Source of the DNA: Bursaphelenchus xylophilus
Taxonomy: Eukaryota > Nematoda > Chromadorea > Rhabditida > Aphelenchoididae
Direction of reading: 5' to 3'
Length of the DNA: 64,000 nucleotides
Assembly (NCBI GenBank): GCA_904066235.2
Contig: CAJFCV020000002.1
Coordinates: 8,928,001 to 8,992,000 of the forward strand
Position 1 is the first letter of the stretch. Each line of letters begins with the position of its first letter. Shown here piece by piece: positions 1 through 11,600 of this stretch. Position numbers and translations under genes: made by a program. The notes beneath the pieces are model-generated. The model was not told where the DNA came from and ran no database searches. It saw nothing but the letters and a program-made list of their open reading frames with translations.

Positions 1-1522
1 CCATGCAAAAATTATTCTCCTGCACTTCCACGCCGATTATGACTCATAAAACACTCCAGAATTCGAGAGGAAAGCAAGTAAATACCCCTCTTTTTTATAA
101 CCGCGGGATAAAAATAAAACTTTCGGGGAAATTACGTTAAAAAATTATATTATTCATGATAAAGGCTATAAATATCAGACCAAAAATAGATATCCGATCA
201 AAAACAAGGGACGAGAGTCGGAAAGCAGGATTTCCGATGAAAAAGGGGGCTAAAATAACATGCAAATCGTCGAAAAAACAATCTTACGAGATAATTCTTG
301 GAATATTTTTGCGAGAAAACAAGAAAATCAATTGTGACATTTCGTCCAAAATCTTATTGGTTTTTCCGGACGAGTCGCAATTCGTCCAAAGATTGAATGA
401 GTCGGAGAAAACAATGATTATCTTGGATTATCAACATTTACGAAGAATATTTGAGTAGAGAAATCATATTTTTTTCAAAATATATATTTTAGGGGATACA
501 AATAACTTCTCACTGAAAATTTGGAATTTGTTGATCGGAAAATTTATCCTGTCGGATTTGTGGAATTGAACTTGTCCGATTTCCTTGACCAGCCCTCTTG
601 ACTTGACCGGTCAGGCCAAATTTCGTTTCCAATCCATAGATTTCCTAGCTGCGTATCTTCGTTTTTCCATCCTGATGCAATAATATCAACCGCCTGAATG
701 TTCAATGGTACTTTTGAAGATTGCAAAGCGTTTGTGTTCAGTCGTCGATAGGAAACGAGTGGAGAGTATAAGTTGATCGATCGTGGACTTTGCGGTTGTT
801 TACCACGTGCTTATCGTTAAAAAACTTTAGCTTGGCATGCTGATAAAGTGCAATTTGGGGCGGATGCCTTGTGACAATTTTCTTGATTGTTTATGTAAAC
901 TGTCCATCAGTATAAAATAAATCGGTTGTTTAAAGTTTGCAGAAATCTTGACATTCCTTACCTTAGGAATTCCTTTCCAAGGTCAGTTCTATTTACCCAT
1001 ACGTTTTGATATATACATTCATACTATTGAAAACTAAGTCTAGACTTTCTGAAATTTGTATTTCATTTATGTTTAACCTTCGTATCCTAGCCGTCCATTG
1101 AGCAAAGAACGTGCGGCTTTTTAAAATTAGAACTGCCCTTTTTATCATGGTGGTCTTCAATTTTCATTGAAAAATGAGGTTATTGAATGGGAAACCAATG
1201 CCTAGAACAGCTTGAAAAGCAAACCAGAAACGGCTGACAATCATTCTTGCTGATAAATAGTGACCTAAAGCGTCTACATAAGAAAGCCGCGAACACATTG
1301 TTTGTTCTTAAACTGAGATTACTTTAATGCTACTTCTGGGCCACTAATTTTTTCGTTTCATCGATAATAAATAGTACATACTAACGTCTGGAAAGGCTAT
1401 TATATAAACTTACAACTTAAATTAAAATTTTTACCCAAAAATGATTCAGAAAAAGAGCCAAATTCATTAAAAATCGTGCGTGATGACTTTTTGTTAACCT
1501 CCGGCAATAGAAATTTTTAGCT
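1..1522. other. Upstream intergenic DNA, no gene recognised
   Basis: AT-rich sequence upstream of the first amidase gene. A 100-codon open frame at 156-458 is lysine-rich, has no recognisable domain and no neighbouring splice signals, so I do not call it a gene. The last bases (about 1511-1522) end in TTTTTAG followed by CT and the amidase start, consistent with a trans-splice acceptor. Nothing else is recognised. Confidence 0.5.
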
Positions 1523-3508
1523 ATGTCTGAGAAACTGCCCCAGGATAAGTCGGCTGCGAAAGAAGAGTGGAAGACTTTACCAAGTCTCCGGTACACAAAG
1601 GTATTGCGAATCAACAATATTCCTATCTTTTTTACTTACAGTATGACCTCGGCAACATTGCTCTAACAGCTCTCGTTATGGCTTATTCAAAACTGGTGTC
1701 GATGAGTTCGGAGAAGAACGTTGTCTTGCCCAGTGAGGATCCATTATTGAATATCAGTGCAGTAAAGGCAGCCGACGAGATTCGACAGGGAAAAGTAGGT
1801 AAACAAATTTTTTCCAAATGATTTTACCTTTTTTCTTTCCAGCTAAAAAGTTTTGACCTAGTCTCTGCCTATTTGAAGCGTATTCGAGATGTAGATCATT
1901 TTATCAACGCAGTCACTGAACTCTTTGAAGCCGAGGCTTTGAACAGAGCGAAAGAAGTGGATGATTACTTGGATAAGATTAGAAATAATCCAGAGGAAAT
2001 TGAAAAGGTAAAAAGATTTGTTAAAGTTATCCTCTTTGTCAAAGACGCATGATTATTGATAGTGATTACAGATCAAATCTGAAAAGCCCCTTCTCGGTCT
2101 GCCTATCTCTGTAAAGAGTAGTTTTGATTACAAAGGCTACAGGAATGTTTGCGGGTTAGCCCATCGACGACATCTTCCGCCAGCCGAAAATCACAGTGTT
2201 GCTGTCGATCGGTAAGCTTTCATTAATCAAAATCTAACCAACAGTCCAGCGTAATCAACGCCGGTGCAATTCCCATCTGCTACACGAATGTTCCACCCGG
2301 TTGTATGGCCTTTGAAACTCACAATCCTGTCTATGGTCGTACCAGCAATCCTCATGATACACGCGCAACTTCTGGCGGATCCTCCGGGGGAGAAGGCGCT
2401 TTAATTTCGGCTCAAGGCTCTTTATTCGGAATTGGGACGGATTTGGGAGGGTCGATTCGAATCCCATCAGCTTTAAATGGAATCTACGGACTGAAAACAG
2501 GGATTACAACATGTCCTTTGGATGGACACCAGCCTAATGTCAGCGTAAAGGATGAGAATCGAGGACTTCTGGTTATTGGGCCAATGTGCCGATATGCTGA
2601 AGATTTGCCATTACTCCATCAGGTACTTTGCTTTTATTAGTGATGACTAACATTTATTTTTTAAGGTTTTGAGCGGCATAACGATTCCAAGGCCTCTTGA
2701 GACGTTGAAGCCTTCAGCGGTCTTCTATTCGCTTGCTGAATCAAAGCCCTTGATCAAAATTGCGGACCATGTCAAAGAGCATGTCCACAATGTAGCAGAT
2801 CATCTTTCCGAACAATATGACGTCTCCAAGGAAGAGCTCGACCTAGGAAAAGACCTGACCGAGCTCTTTATTTTGTTCTTCCACGGGTTCTTTAAGCCGC
2901 ACCTGGACTCTAGAGGGTTTTTGGCGCCGATAAGACAAATTTATCGTTTGAAAAAAGGCATTTATTTATTTTAGAACCGGCAATTCAACGTGTTGAAAGA
3001 GTTCTTCAAATGTGTCCTCGGGTCATCGGAAATCTCAGCTGTCACGTTAGGAGTGTGTTATGGCTCCGGCGCGAATCTGTCCAACGAGAGTGTAGAAGAA
3101 GCCGAAAGGCATGTTAAGGTTATCAGAAAGCATTTGGAAGATACGCTAGGAGGTAAAGTTAGGCGATCGGCACTGAACATACTGCTCGATAATAATCGTC
3201 AGCAGAAAATTTCTCTTGATTTTTAAGTTATGAAATCATCATTTTCAGACAACGGGATCTTGATTTTCCCAGGCATGCCAGAAACACACTACTTCCACAA
3301 CGGATTCGCTTTGCCCGCAAGTGCTTATACCGCCATCTTCAACGCAATGAGCTTGCCTTCTTTGGCAGTCCCCTGTGGCAGATGTGAACAGGGCTATCCG
3401 ATATCAGTCCAGATTGTTGGAAGCCATGGATCCGAGCCTCTGTTGATGGCAGCCGCTGCGCAAATGGAAGAGCGGTTTGGAGGCTGGGTTAAACCCATTC
3501 AAAAATGA
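1523..3508 (+). CDS. Fatty acid amide hydrolase-like amidase, copy 1
   Basis: Eight-exon amidase-signature (AS) family serine hydrolase of 536 residues, close in length to FAAH2-type enzymes that hydrolyse fatty acid amides such as N-acylethanolamines. Exons: 1523-1600, 1642-1794, 1843-2007, 2072-2211, 2250-2622, 2666-2929, 2975-3152, 3249-3508. The Ser-cisSer-Lys triad is visible: Lys about residue 147 (PISVK), cis-Ser about 223 in GGSSGGEGAL and nucleophile Ser about 247 in GTDLGGSIR. The start ATG lies two bases after a TTTTTAG acceptor, suggesting SL trans-splicing. No N-terminal signal peptide is obvious. The second copy downstream has the same intron positions and equal exon lengths from exon 2 on, so they are tandem duplicates. 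Oddity: intron 6 begins with AT instead of GT (CCG|ATAAGA; the paralogue has CCG|GTAAGA). If it is not spliced the frame stops at the TAG of the acceptor, giving about 405 residues. Substrate is inferred from family only. Confidence 0.88.
2930..2974 (+). other. Non-canonical AT-AG intron in amidase copy 1
   Basis: The 45 bp interval lies exactly where the paralogue has a GTAAGA...TTTCAG intron. Here it starts ATAAGA and ends TTTTAG. Its length is a multiple of three, but retention brings in a stop codon formed by the acceptor TAG. No nearby GT restores the frame: the GT at 2917 would lead to a stop soon after the next exon begins. Confidence 0.75.
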
Positions 3509-4046
3509 TTATTTTATTTTGTACATGCCAGATATACGCGATGTATAAATAGGATATTTTATAGCAGTTAATGCTACTTCTAGTTTCAAACTACGATGGA
3601 AATGAGTTAAACTTGATGAGCAATTATATTAATCATTCTATCATAATAAAATCTCTTAAAAATATTACAACTGAAATGTTGAAAAACAAGAAAAAATTTT
3701 GATTCTCCAACCCTAATCTACGTTCCCTTTCAATCTTTCTTTGAGCTGAAGACAGAATTAAAATAGCCAAAATTCGAAGAGCACAACAAGGTAGCCGTCT
3801 GCTCCCTTGATTTAACTGTGTCGACAGATGAAGGGAACACGCAACTTGAGTTTTGTAGTCTTGTTTATGATTTGGGACTTGTGCGCCACAGCGGACGCTA
3901 TAAAAAGAAAGTGATTTCCTGATTGAATTAAATCTTGATTTTTTTTGTGGGAGAAAGCTCAAGCAACAGAAATATAACCATTCAGCGGGGATGAATTTTA
4001 GAGTGGACCTGACTGATGCTCTTGTCCGGCCGAGTTTCGTTTTTTT

Positions 4047-4194
4047 GTAGGGTGGGGCATCTTTGTGGCCCGATTTGAATTGTCTGTAACTTCTTTAGTT
4101 TTTGGTCAAATCTTAAAATTCTTTTTTTCACTGAATCCTCAGACAACCCCATTTTGTTTGATACAAAATATGACAAAGATGCCCCGCCCTGTAC
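4047..4194. repeat. Short palindromic element (~150 bp)
   Basis: About 20 bp at 4047-4066 (GTAGGGTGGGGCATCTTTGT) recurs inverted at 4173-4194 with one or two mismatches. The arms enclose about 105 bp of non-coding sequence. It resembles a small MITE or a decayed inverted-repeat element. No target duplication is clear. Confidence 0.6.
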
Positions 4195-4243
4195 TTGCTG
4201 ACTTTACTTTTACCCGGCATGTGCCATGTGTGCTGTAAACCCA

Positions 4244-5461
4244 GGGGCCTGTTTCACTAACATAAAAATAAATAAAAGAGAAGTAGGGGGGAGCGAGAGA
4301 GCATCGAAAACGCGTTTGCGAGCAAGAGAAACCGGACGAAAAGCAAAAGTAGCCTACTTCTCTTTCGGAGTGACTTTTTGCGTCCAAAAACCGGAGTTGG
4401 CCGCAGAATTTTGGCCATAACTTTTTTCTCAATTGGTATAGGAACACCCTTCAAAAAACCAAATAAAGCTGACGGTTGAGACTACAACATATCCAAATTT
4501 CGTTGTTTTATTTTCAAGAGTAGATTAGCTATATAGCTTAAAGTACAGAGTACATTTATACTGAAGATACGAAATGTTTTATTTCTCGGTCAATTTCAAA
4601 ATGTTGACGCTTTAATTTATACCAGTCGATAGCCCGTCTTTTTTTCTATGAGGCTTTTTTAGAGGGCCAATTGTAGGTCTTATTATGGCTGAGTTATGGC
4701 AAATTTACCTCCATTTTTGTCATAAAAAGAGCCCTCAAATCAAAGGAAGAGGAAAAGTTCGCCCCTTTCGGAACGACTTTTTATGGTCAAAAATGGAGGT
4801 TACCTTGATTTAATTGCCCGTAACTCTATCAATTTATGATATATCGCCACCCCTCAAAAAACATAATGTAGCTAAGGAACGTCTTTAGACACTGATATGA
4901 AATTTGTAATTATTCTTATAAAAATTGGTGAGAAAAATGCGTTTTTATTCCGCGAAGAAGAAAAAACGAGATGGTTGGCCGTACTACTGTAAAATTAGCG
5001 GTCCACCGGGCTATAAAAGGAATTCAAAACACATACTGTCTAAAACTACTTAAAAAATTCTATGTGTTGTTTTTTGGAGGGTTTCAATCCGAGAAGTTTT
5101 ACCCAAGTTATGGGAATTTTAAGCTCAAATTTAGTCGGTTTTCTCAAAAATTACAGCACGCGTACTTTACGATTTTTTTAAGGACGGGTTTTGGCACCAC
5201 AGCAATGAAAATAATCTTGGTGATAGCTGAAACTGTCAGCTTCATTCTAAATTTTGAAGGGTGTTCCTAGACCAACTGAGAAAAAAGTTATGGCCAAAAT
5301 ACTGCCCCCAACCCCGGTTTTGGACGTAAAAAGTCACTCCCGCAGAAGTAGGCTACTTCTGCTTTTCGTCCGGTTTCTCTCGCTCGCAAACGCGTTTTCG
5401 ATGCTCTCTCGGTCCCCCCTACTTCTCTTTTATTTATTTTTACGTTAGTGAAACAGGCCCC
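4244..5461. mobile_element. 1.2 kb terminal-inverted-repeat element between the two amidases
   Basis: The first ~210 bp (4244-4455) are repeated in inverted orientation at 5250-5461, beginning GGGGCCTGTTTCACTAAC and ending with its exact complement. The arms read through the same CTCTCTC-, CGTTTTCGATGC- and GGCCATAACTTTTTTCTCA-like segments with few mismatches. An inner hairpin (about 4709-4801, ACCTCCATTTTTG and its complement) lies near the middle. No transposase frame is present, so it is non-autonomous. I cannot see a convincing target-site duplication (CCA left, AGA right). It occupies most of the upstream region of amidase copy 2. Confidence 0.85.
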
Positions 5462-5576
5462 AGACTTTATTATTTAGATGATTTTTTACCGTGTTGGAAT
5501 ACCCAAAATCAAAGTTAAATCTTCTTTTTTTTTGTTGCAGAATAGACCGTAATTCAAGATCTCCAACTGTTTCAAA

Positions 5577-7514
5577 ATGGATGAGGAGTGGAAAAACTTG
5601 CCAAGTCTACCGTATTCTAAGGTAATCACCATAAAACAGTTCATAATTATACTATCTGCTTACAGTTCGACCTCGGTCGTATTGCATTGTCTTCGCTAAT
5701 TATGACTTACTCAAAATTGGTCAAAATGAGTTCTGAGAAACATATTGTACTCCCTAGTGACGATCCGCTATTGAACATCAGTGCAACAAAGGCGGCCGAG
5801 GAAATCCGAACGGGAAAGGTAAGAAAAAATTATAGTAATGATAAAGTTATATCTATCATTTGTAGCTGAAGAGCTACGACCTTGTATCAGCGTATCTGAA
5901 CCGGATTCGAGATGTGAACCACTTTATCAACGCCGTGACTGAAGTTTTCGAAGCTAGTGCTTTGAACAAAGCCAAGGAAGTCGATGATTATTTGGAAAAG
6001 ATTAGAACCGATCCAGAGGAAATTGAAAAGGTGAGTCGAGCTATAAAGTTGCGTCTCTATAGCGTAATTTTATCATTCAAGACATTTTTATTATAGCTCA
6101 AATCAGAGAAACCTCTTCTTGGCTTGCCGATTTCTATCAAGCACAGCTTTGACTACAAAGGCTACAGAAATGTTTGTGGTCTCACCTACCGGCGCCATCT
6201 CCCGCCAGCTGCAGAGCATAGTGTTGCCGTCGAACGGTGAGTTTTTTCGTCCAGAAGGTTCAATCTTTTAGTGTAATAAATGCTGGCGCCATTCCTATCT
6301 GCTACACGAACGTTCCCGGCGGTTGCATGGCATTTGAAACGGATAATCCAGTCTATGGCCGCACAAACAACCCACATGACACGCGGGTAACTTCCGGTGG
6401 ATCCTCCGGAGGGGAAGGGGCTTTGATCACTGCTCAAGGCTCGTTGTTTGGTATTGGTTCCGATTTGGCCGGATCAATTAGAGTTCCATCATCATTGAAT
6501 GGAATCTACGGGTTTAAGACCGGGAAATTAACGTGCCCGTCGGATGGACATGAGCCAAATCTCAGTTTAAATGAGGAAGATCGAGGAGTTCTGGCGGTTG
6601 GGCCAATGTGCAGATATGCTGAGGATTTGCCGCTACTGCATCAGGTAATTACCGTTTCCTATCCGTAAAAATCATCTTTAGGTGTTGGGTGGAAGAACTA
6701 TTGCAACCCGTATTAGCGTTTTAAAGCCCTCAAAGGTTTTCTTTTCGATCCCAGAATCTCGGCCGGTATTAAAAGTTGCTGATTATATCAAGGATAACAT
6801 CAATGGTGTCAGTGACTATCTCTCCGAAGCTTACGAAACTCCGAAGCAAGAATTTGACATTGGGAAAGACATTCTCGAGCTCACAGTTCTGTTCCTCCAC
6901 AGCTTCTTCAAACCGAAATTGGACTGTAGAGATCTATTACTGCCGGTAAGAAATCTTTGCAAAGTGTCACTTAAAAAAGTCTGAAGACATTTTCAAAGTG
7001 ATACGTTTCAGAACAAACAGTTCAATGTGTTCAAAGAGTTTTTCAAAGGTGTTCTTGGCACCTCCGAAATATCTATTCTAAATTTGTCGGCGGCCCACGG
7101 AGCGACCTCCAATTTAACCAACAAAAGTGTAGAAGAGGCTGAACGACACATCAAGGTTATCAAAAAACACTTTGAAAACACGCTGGGCGGTAGGTTACAC
7201 CATTTACTTTGAGGAAAAAAATTCTGGTCGCTCTTTATTTACCACGAATTTTAGAAGACGGAATCTTGATTTTCCCTGGCCTCCCAGATTCCCACTACTT
7301 TCACAATGGCTCCACACAGCTAACAGGTGCTTATACAGTTATTTTTAATGCATTGGGCTTGCCATCTTTGTCCGTTCCATGCGGCAGATGCAAACAGGGC
7401 TACCCAACGTCCGTACAGATAGCCGGAAGCCACGGATCGGAGCCTCTTCTGATGGCTGCTGCTCAAAAAATGGAGGAGCGATTTGGAGGCTGGGTTAAAC
7501 CCATTCCAAAGTAA
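5577..7514 (+). CDS. Fatty acid amide hydrolase-like amidase, copy 2
   Basis: Second AS-family amidase, 525 residues, eight exons: 5577-5621, 5666-5818, 5866-6030, 6097-6236, 6272-6644, 6682-6945, 7012-7189, 7255-7514. All introns are GT-AG. Catalytic Lys (PISIK), cis-Ser (GGSSGGEGAL) and nucleophile Ser (GSDLAGSIR) are all present. Exons 2-8 have exactly the same lengths as in copy 1; only the first exon is shorter (15 against 26 codons). By family it should cleave the amide bond of fatty acid amides; the natural substrate cannot be read from sequence. The upstream DNA is largely the 1.2 kb inverted-repeat element, so its promoter may differ from that of copy 1. Nothing suggests that this copy is broken. 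Confidence 0.9.
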
Positions 7515-7665
7515 CTATAAATGATTGTAAATACTTTTTTGTTGACTTCCCTACAATGCTCACAAAGAGATGCTAATAAAGTTTATAAAAAAGTTTGGAT
7601 TCTGTACAAAAACACACAAAAGTATACAATGTGAAATTGAGCTGAAGACGAGCTCCTATGTATCT

Positions 7666-8186
7666 TTATTCTTGTTTTTCATTTTTCTTTCGGTCCCTCA
7701 TTCTTTCTTGGAACTCTTTGGCCACATGCCACGGGAATTTGAATGGGTTTGCTGGTCGCCAATCTCTCCATTGTCGATTAATTTGAATGTCATGCTCTTT
7801 TAGTCGGACTCCAACAACCTTCGACAAAAAGAAGGCCAAAAGAAACGCGGATATGCAGACAATCAACGCAAACATGTAGAAGGTTTCCTGCAAATTGAAT
7901 TGCAATTAACAGAAGCCGTAGTTGAGTATGTCTTCAACATCAAACACAATATTAGAGATTAATGTTTGGTAATTAAAATCTAAACTCAGAAAAAGAGGAA
8001 TAACAAAAAAGCACACCAACCACATCAATTTCACACCAATCCAACCTCATCGAACATCTCGCTGAAGCCAGGGATCATCTGGTTTATCGAATGGACACTT
8101 TCCAACAGCCACGGTCGCTTCTTTCGACCACCAACGTAGTAGTCTCCCCACGCACGAGGCGGTCCGGAATTACGTTTTAGCGTCAT
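7666..8186 (-). CDS. Small single-pass membrane protein, unrecognised
   Basis: Two-exon gene (8046-8186, 7666-7887) encoding about 120 residues. The first exon is basic and Gly/Pro-rich (SGPPRAWGDYY, GGRKKRPW). The second opens with one strong hydrophobic segment (residues about 51-70, MFALIVCISAFLLAFFLSK) followed by a charged tail with a Trp-rich patch (NRQWRDWRPANPF). The ATG follows a TTTTTTCAG acceptor by five bases, as for a trans-spliced downstream gene. It lies 438 bp after the stop of the ShK-nitrobindin gene on the same strand, so a two-gene operon is possible. I do not recognise a family. The intron donor is GTTGGA, weaker than consensus, but the join keeps frame and places the membrane segment cleanly. 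Confidence 0.62.
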
Positions 8187-8624
8187 AGGCACTGAAAAAA
8201 GAGGTATTTTATTGGGACAGTAAAATTAACCGGCTGAAAAAAGGTTTGTGAAAAATAGGCATGTTCTAGATTTCAAAAAAACTAATAACATACCAGTTTA
8301 AAAATCCCGTTACAAAGAAATCAATCCGATATTTTAGCGAGAAGAAAAATAAAAAATATTAGGACAGAATGCCAGTCTTTCGCGTCGCACTTTTTCGTGG
8401 TCGGAGAGGGGAAAGGGAACGAAGAGATAAACTGGATGAAAATGTTGTTGTTTTATGTTTGTAGGTTTATTCAGCACATGTGAGCATTCGGAATATTGTA
8501 GATCAGTTTGATATTCAATAAATACCTTTTATATTTTTGTTGCATAGACAAAATAAGTTATTATACAGACATTTGGCTGGTTCCGACTTTTGATTTTCCA
8601 AATTTCCTCCATGTTTCTCGTTTT

Positions 8625-11600
8625 TCAAGGGAATACTTTGGTATAAGTGATCGTTGTGTGCTCGCGCATGCCATGTGTTAATGTCTGCATGTCCAATCGA
8701 CTTTCCATTGTCCTCGAATCCAACAAAGTCCACTCTCGGATAAGCTAAAGTTTTGGTCTTTAGTTTGCTTGTTTCATCGCTTTTTCATCACTTTTAATTA
8801 GCAAAATTCAATTGAATTGTTGTCTCTAAACTCGACTTACATCATGAACGGGAAGATCCCGCGAGAAGCTGAGTCTTCCAATGTCGACTAATCGGAATTG
8901 GATCCGATTATGGTTCACTTGTCCCTCCTCGATCGTGGCGAATCCTGCAAAAATTGCGGTGATGTGAGGAAACCAAAATTAAAGTTAATCTTCGGCTCTA
9001 TCTCGCTGCATTTACATTCGATTTCCCATTTTTTGTTCCTGCGTTTTGGCAATTAGAAGATTAGCGTTAGAGGTTCAAAAATAGACGGTTTTTAGTCCTT
9101 CAAACTTCAAGGTCCCTCCAGAAATAAGTGTGGGCGTCAATGAGGGATTAGTTTCAGGATTAGAGCTTTACAAGGGAAAAGTTGTGGCCATTAATAGCGA
9201 GGTTAAAGATGAGAAAAGTTTGGGCTCACCATTGCTCATCACCGTGTTCATTGAGACCAGTCTCGAGTCGGGTTGAACTGTTAGGTATCCGTTTTCGGCG
9301 TGGAGTTCTTCTCGATCAACCATGCTCCAGGCAAAGGCGCTGAAAATTTGTTTGGTAATGGTAGCGGGCGAGTTTAATTCGACAATTTATTAATATCTTA
9401 AAGTACGCACTTCCGCTAAGCCAAAATTGGCTTTCTCCCAGCAAAGAAATTTTTCGTTTCGGGACCCGCAACCGGTGGGCGTGTCAATAAAAATACAAAT
9501 ATTTTTGGGTATTCCAATGTAAAACTGTTGCCCGAATGGAATTTTTACAAAGGTAAGTCAGTTTTTATACCTAGTTTAGCTTGAAAATGCAATAATTGTT
9601 CTTCTTTGTCCAAATTTTCGACATCTTGCGCAATGTTACATGATTTTTGATGCAAATCAAGGTTGGCTATGGAGAATTTTAGTTTTTTGGGTTGTAATTT
9701 CAGGAAAAAGCGCAAAATCGTCCATCCCGACACCGGAGTCACCTCCAAGGTCATGAACACCGATGGTTTCTGAACCGATCGGTATGTTGTTTTAGATCAT
9801 TATTGAATTATTTTTTTTAGATTTTTGGGTAAATCTTTGGACTCCTCACTGCTAAAGCCTCTCACATCCTCCAGTTGAAGAGTTGCTCCGCTATCTCCAC
9901 GCGGAATCCGGATGTTGTTCCGTCTGATCTTGCCCAGAGAAAATTGGCCATGAAGAATGTTCCCGAAGACACCAAGCCATCACCAAGTACTCCTATACCA
10001 AGGAAAATGGATTGGTCTCCTAGCCCCCCTTCACATGTTGCTGATCCCAAACGGCCCTCTTTAGGGCCACATATTACACGAATTTTTTAACCTGTTTTTG
10101 ATGTTTTAGGTATAAATATTTTTATTTCAATTTGTCGTATTTTAGATGGTTTGGAGCTTATAATGAAGGATTCTTGACCAGTTGTTCCTTTTTTAGTCGT
10201 ATTTGCCAGGATTATCTTCTACAATCCACTAACAAGACAAATTCTTTATTCACGCTCAAGGCAGATCAAAGAAATGTGGCCCTAAAGAGGGCCGTTAGGG
10301 ATCAGTAATGTGTGAAACACCAGGAAAGCAATCCATCTTCCTTGGAAGAGGTGTATTTGATGATGGTCTTGGTGTCTTCGGAAACATTGTTCATGGCCTG
10401 GGCAAGATAAGACGAAGCAAAATCCGGATTCCGCGTGGAGATAGTGGAGCAACTCTTCAACTGGAGGATGCGAGAGGCTTTAGCAGTGAGGAGTCCAAAG
10501 ATTTACCCAAAAATCTAAAAAAATAATTCAATAATGATCTAAAACAACATACCGATCGGTTCAAAAAACATCGATGTTCATGACCTTGGAGTGACTCCGG
10601 TGTCGGGATGGACGATTTTGCGCTTATTCCTGAAATTACAACCAGAAAACTAAAATTCTCCATAGCCAACCCTGATTTGCATCAAAAATCATGTAACATT
10701 GCGAGAAATATCGAAAAATTGGACAAATAAGAACAATTATTGCATTTTCAAGCGAAACTAGGTGTAAAAACTAACTTACCTTTGTAAAAATTCCATTCAA
10801 ACAACAGTTTTACATTGGAATACCCAAAAATATTTTTATGTTTATTGACACGCCCACCGGTTGCGGGTCCCGCAACGAAAAATTTCTTTGCTGGGAGAAA
10901 GCCAATTTTGGCTTAGCGGAAGTGCGTACTTTAAGCGGCCTTTCTATCTCACAATTCGATGGCACCAAAAAATAAAAATTTTTGTTATCAATTTTATTAC
11001 TTTGTCATGCCTTCAGTCACTTACAGTGAGGGACCTGATCCAATGGCAAAAAACGTCTCATTTTGCATCCCGGAAGGGACCAAAATGTCTCTAAATGCCT
11101 CCCTTCTCTAAGCTAAAAAACTCCGCTTTGAAAAGCGCGCCATTTCCTTCAAGGCGGGCCCTTCAAAACGGGGTTTTTTTAGCTTAGAGAAGGGAGGCAT
11201 TTGGAGACATTTTGGTCTCTTCCGGGATGCAAAATGGGACGTTTTTTGCCATTGGATCCGGTCCCTCACTGTAGGGTCGTATTTTTCAAGTCGCAGCTTA
11301 TACCATAGATCCTTGTAGTTTACCATCTAAACCATACAGTATCTAACATATAAACCCATGTGCCACCCGGAATCCCCTCTACAAATCCCTTTTAAATCCT
11401 CAAGAAGTTAATTAATACACCGGATGAGTAACAGTAGATTTACCGTTTTCGTCGGAGGAAATACGTCAATGGAATTATAATTGTAGGTCTTCTAATCTCA
11501 AGTGGATTTGAGGTTACTGAAAGTGCAAGAAGAATGTCTAGTCATTTCCGGCTTGTTAGAAAAAATGTTTAATTACTGTTAGATTAGTTGCCGTAATTAC

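Noticed and set aside
156..458. 100-codon open frame on the plus strand
   Set aside because: Lys/Ile-rich, AT-driven composition, no domain, no splice or promoter signals.
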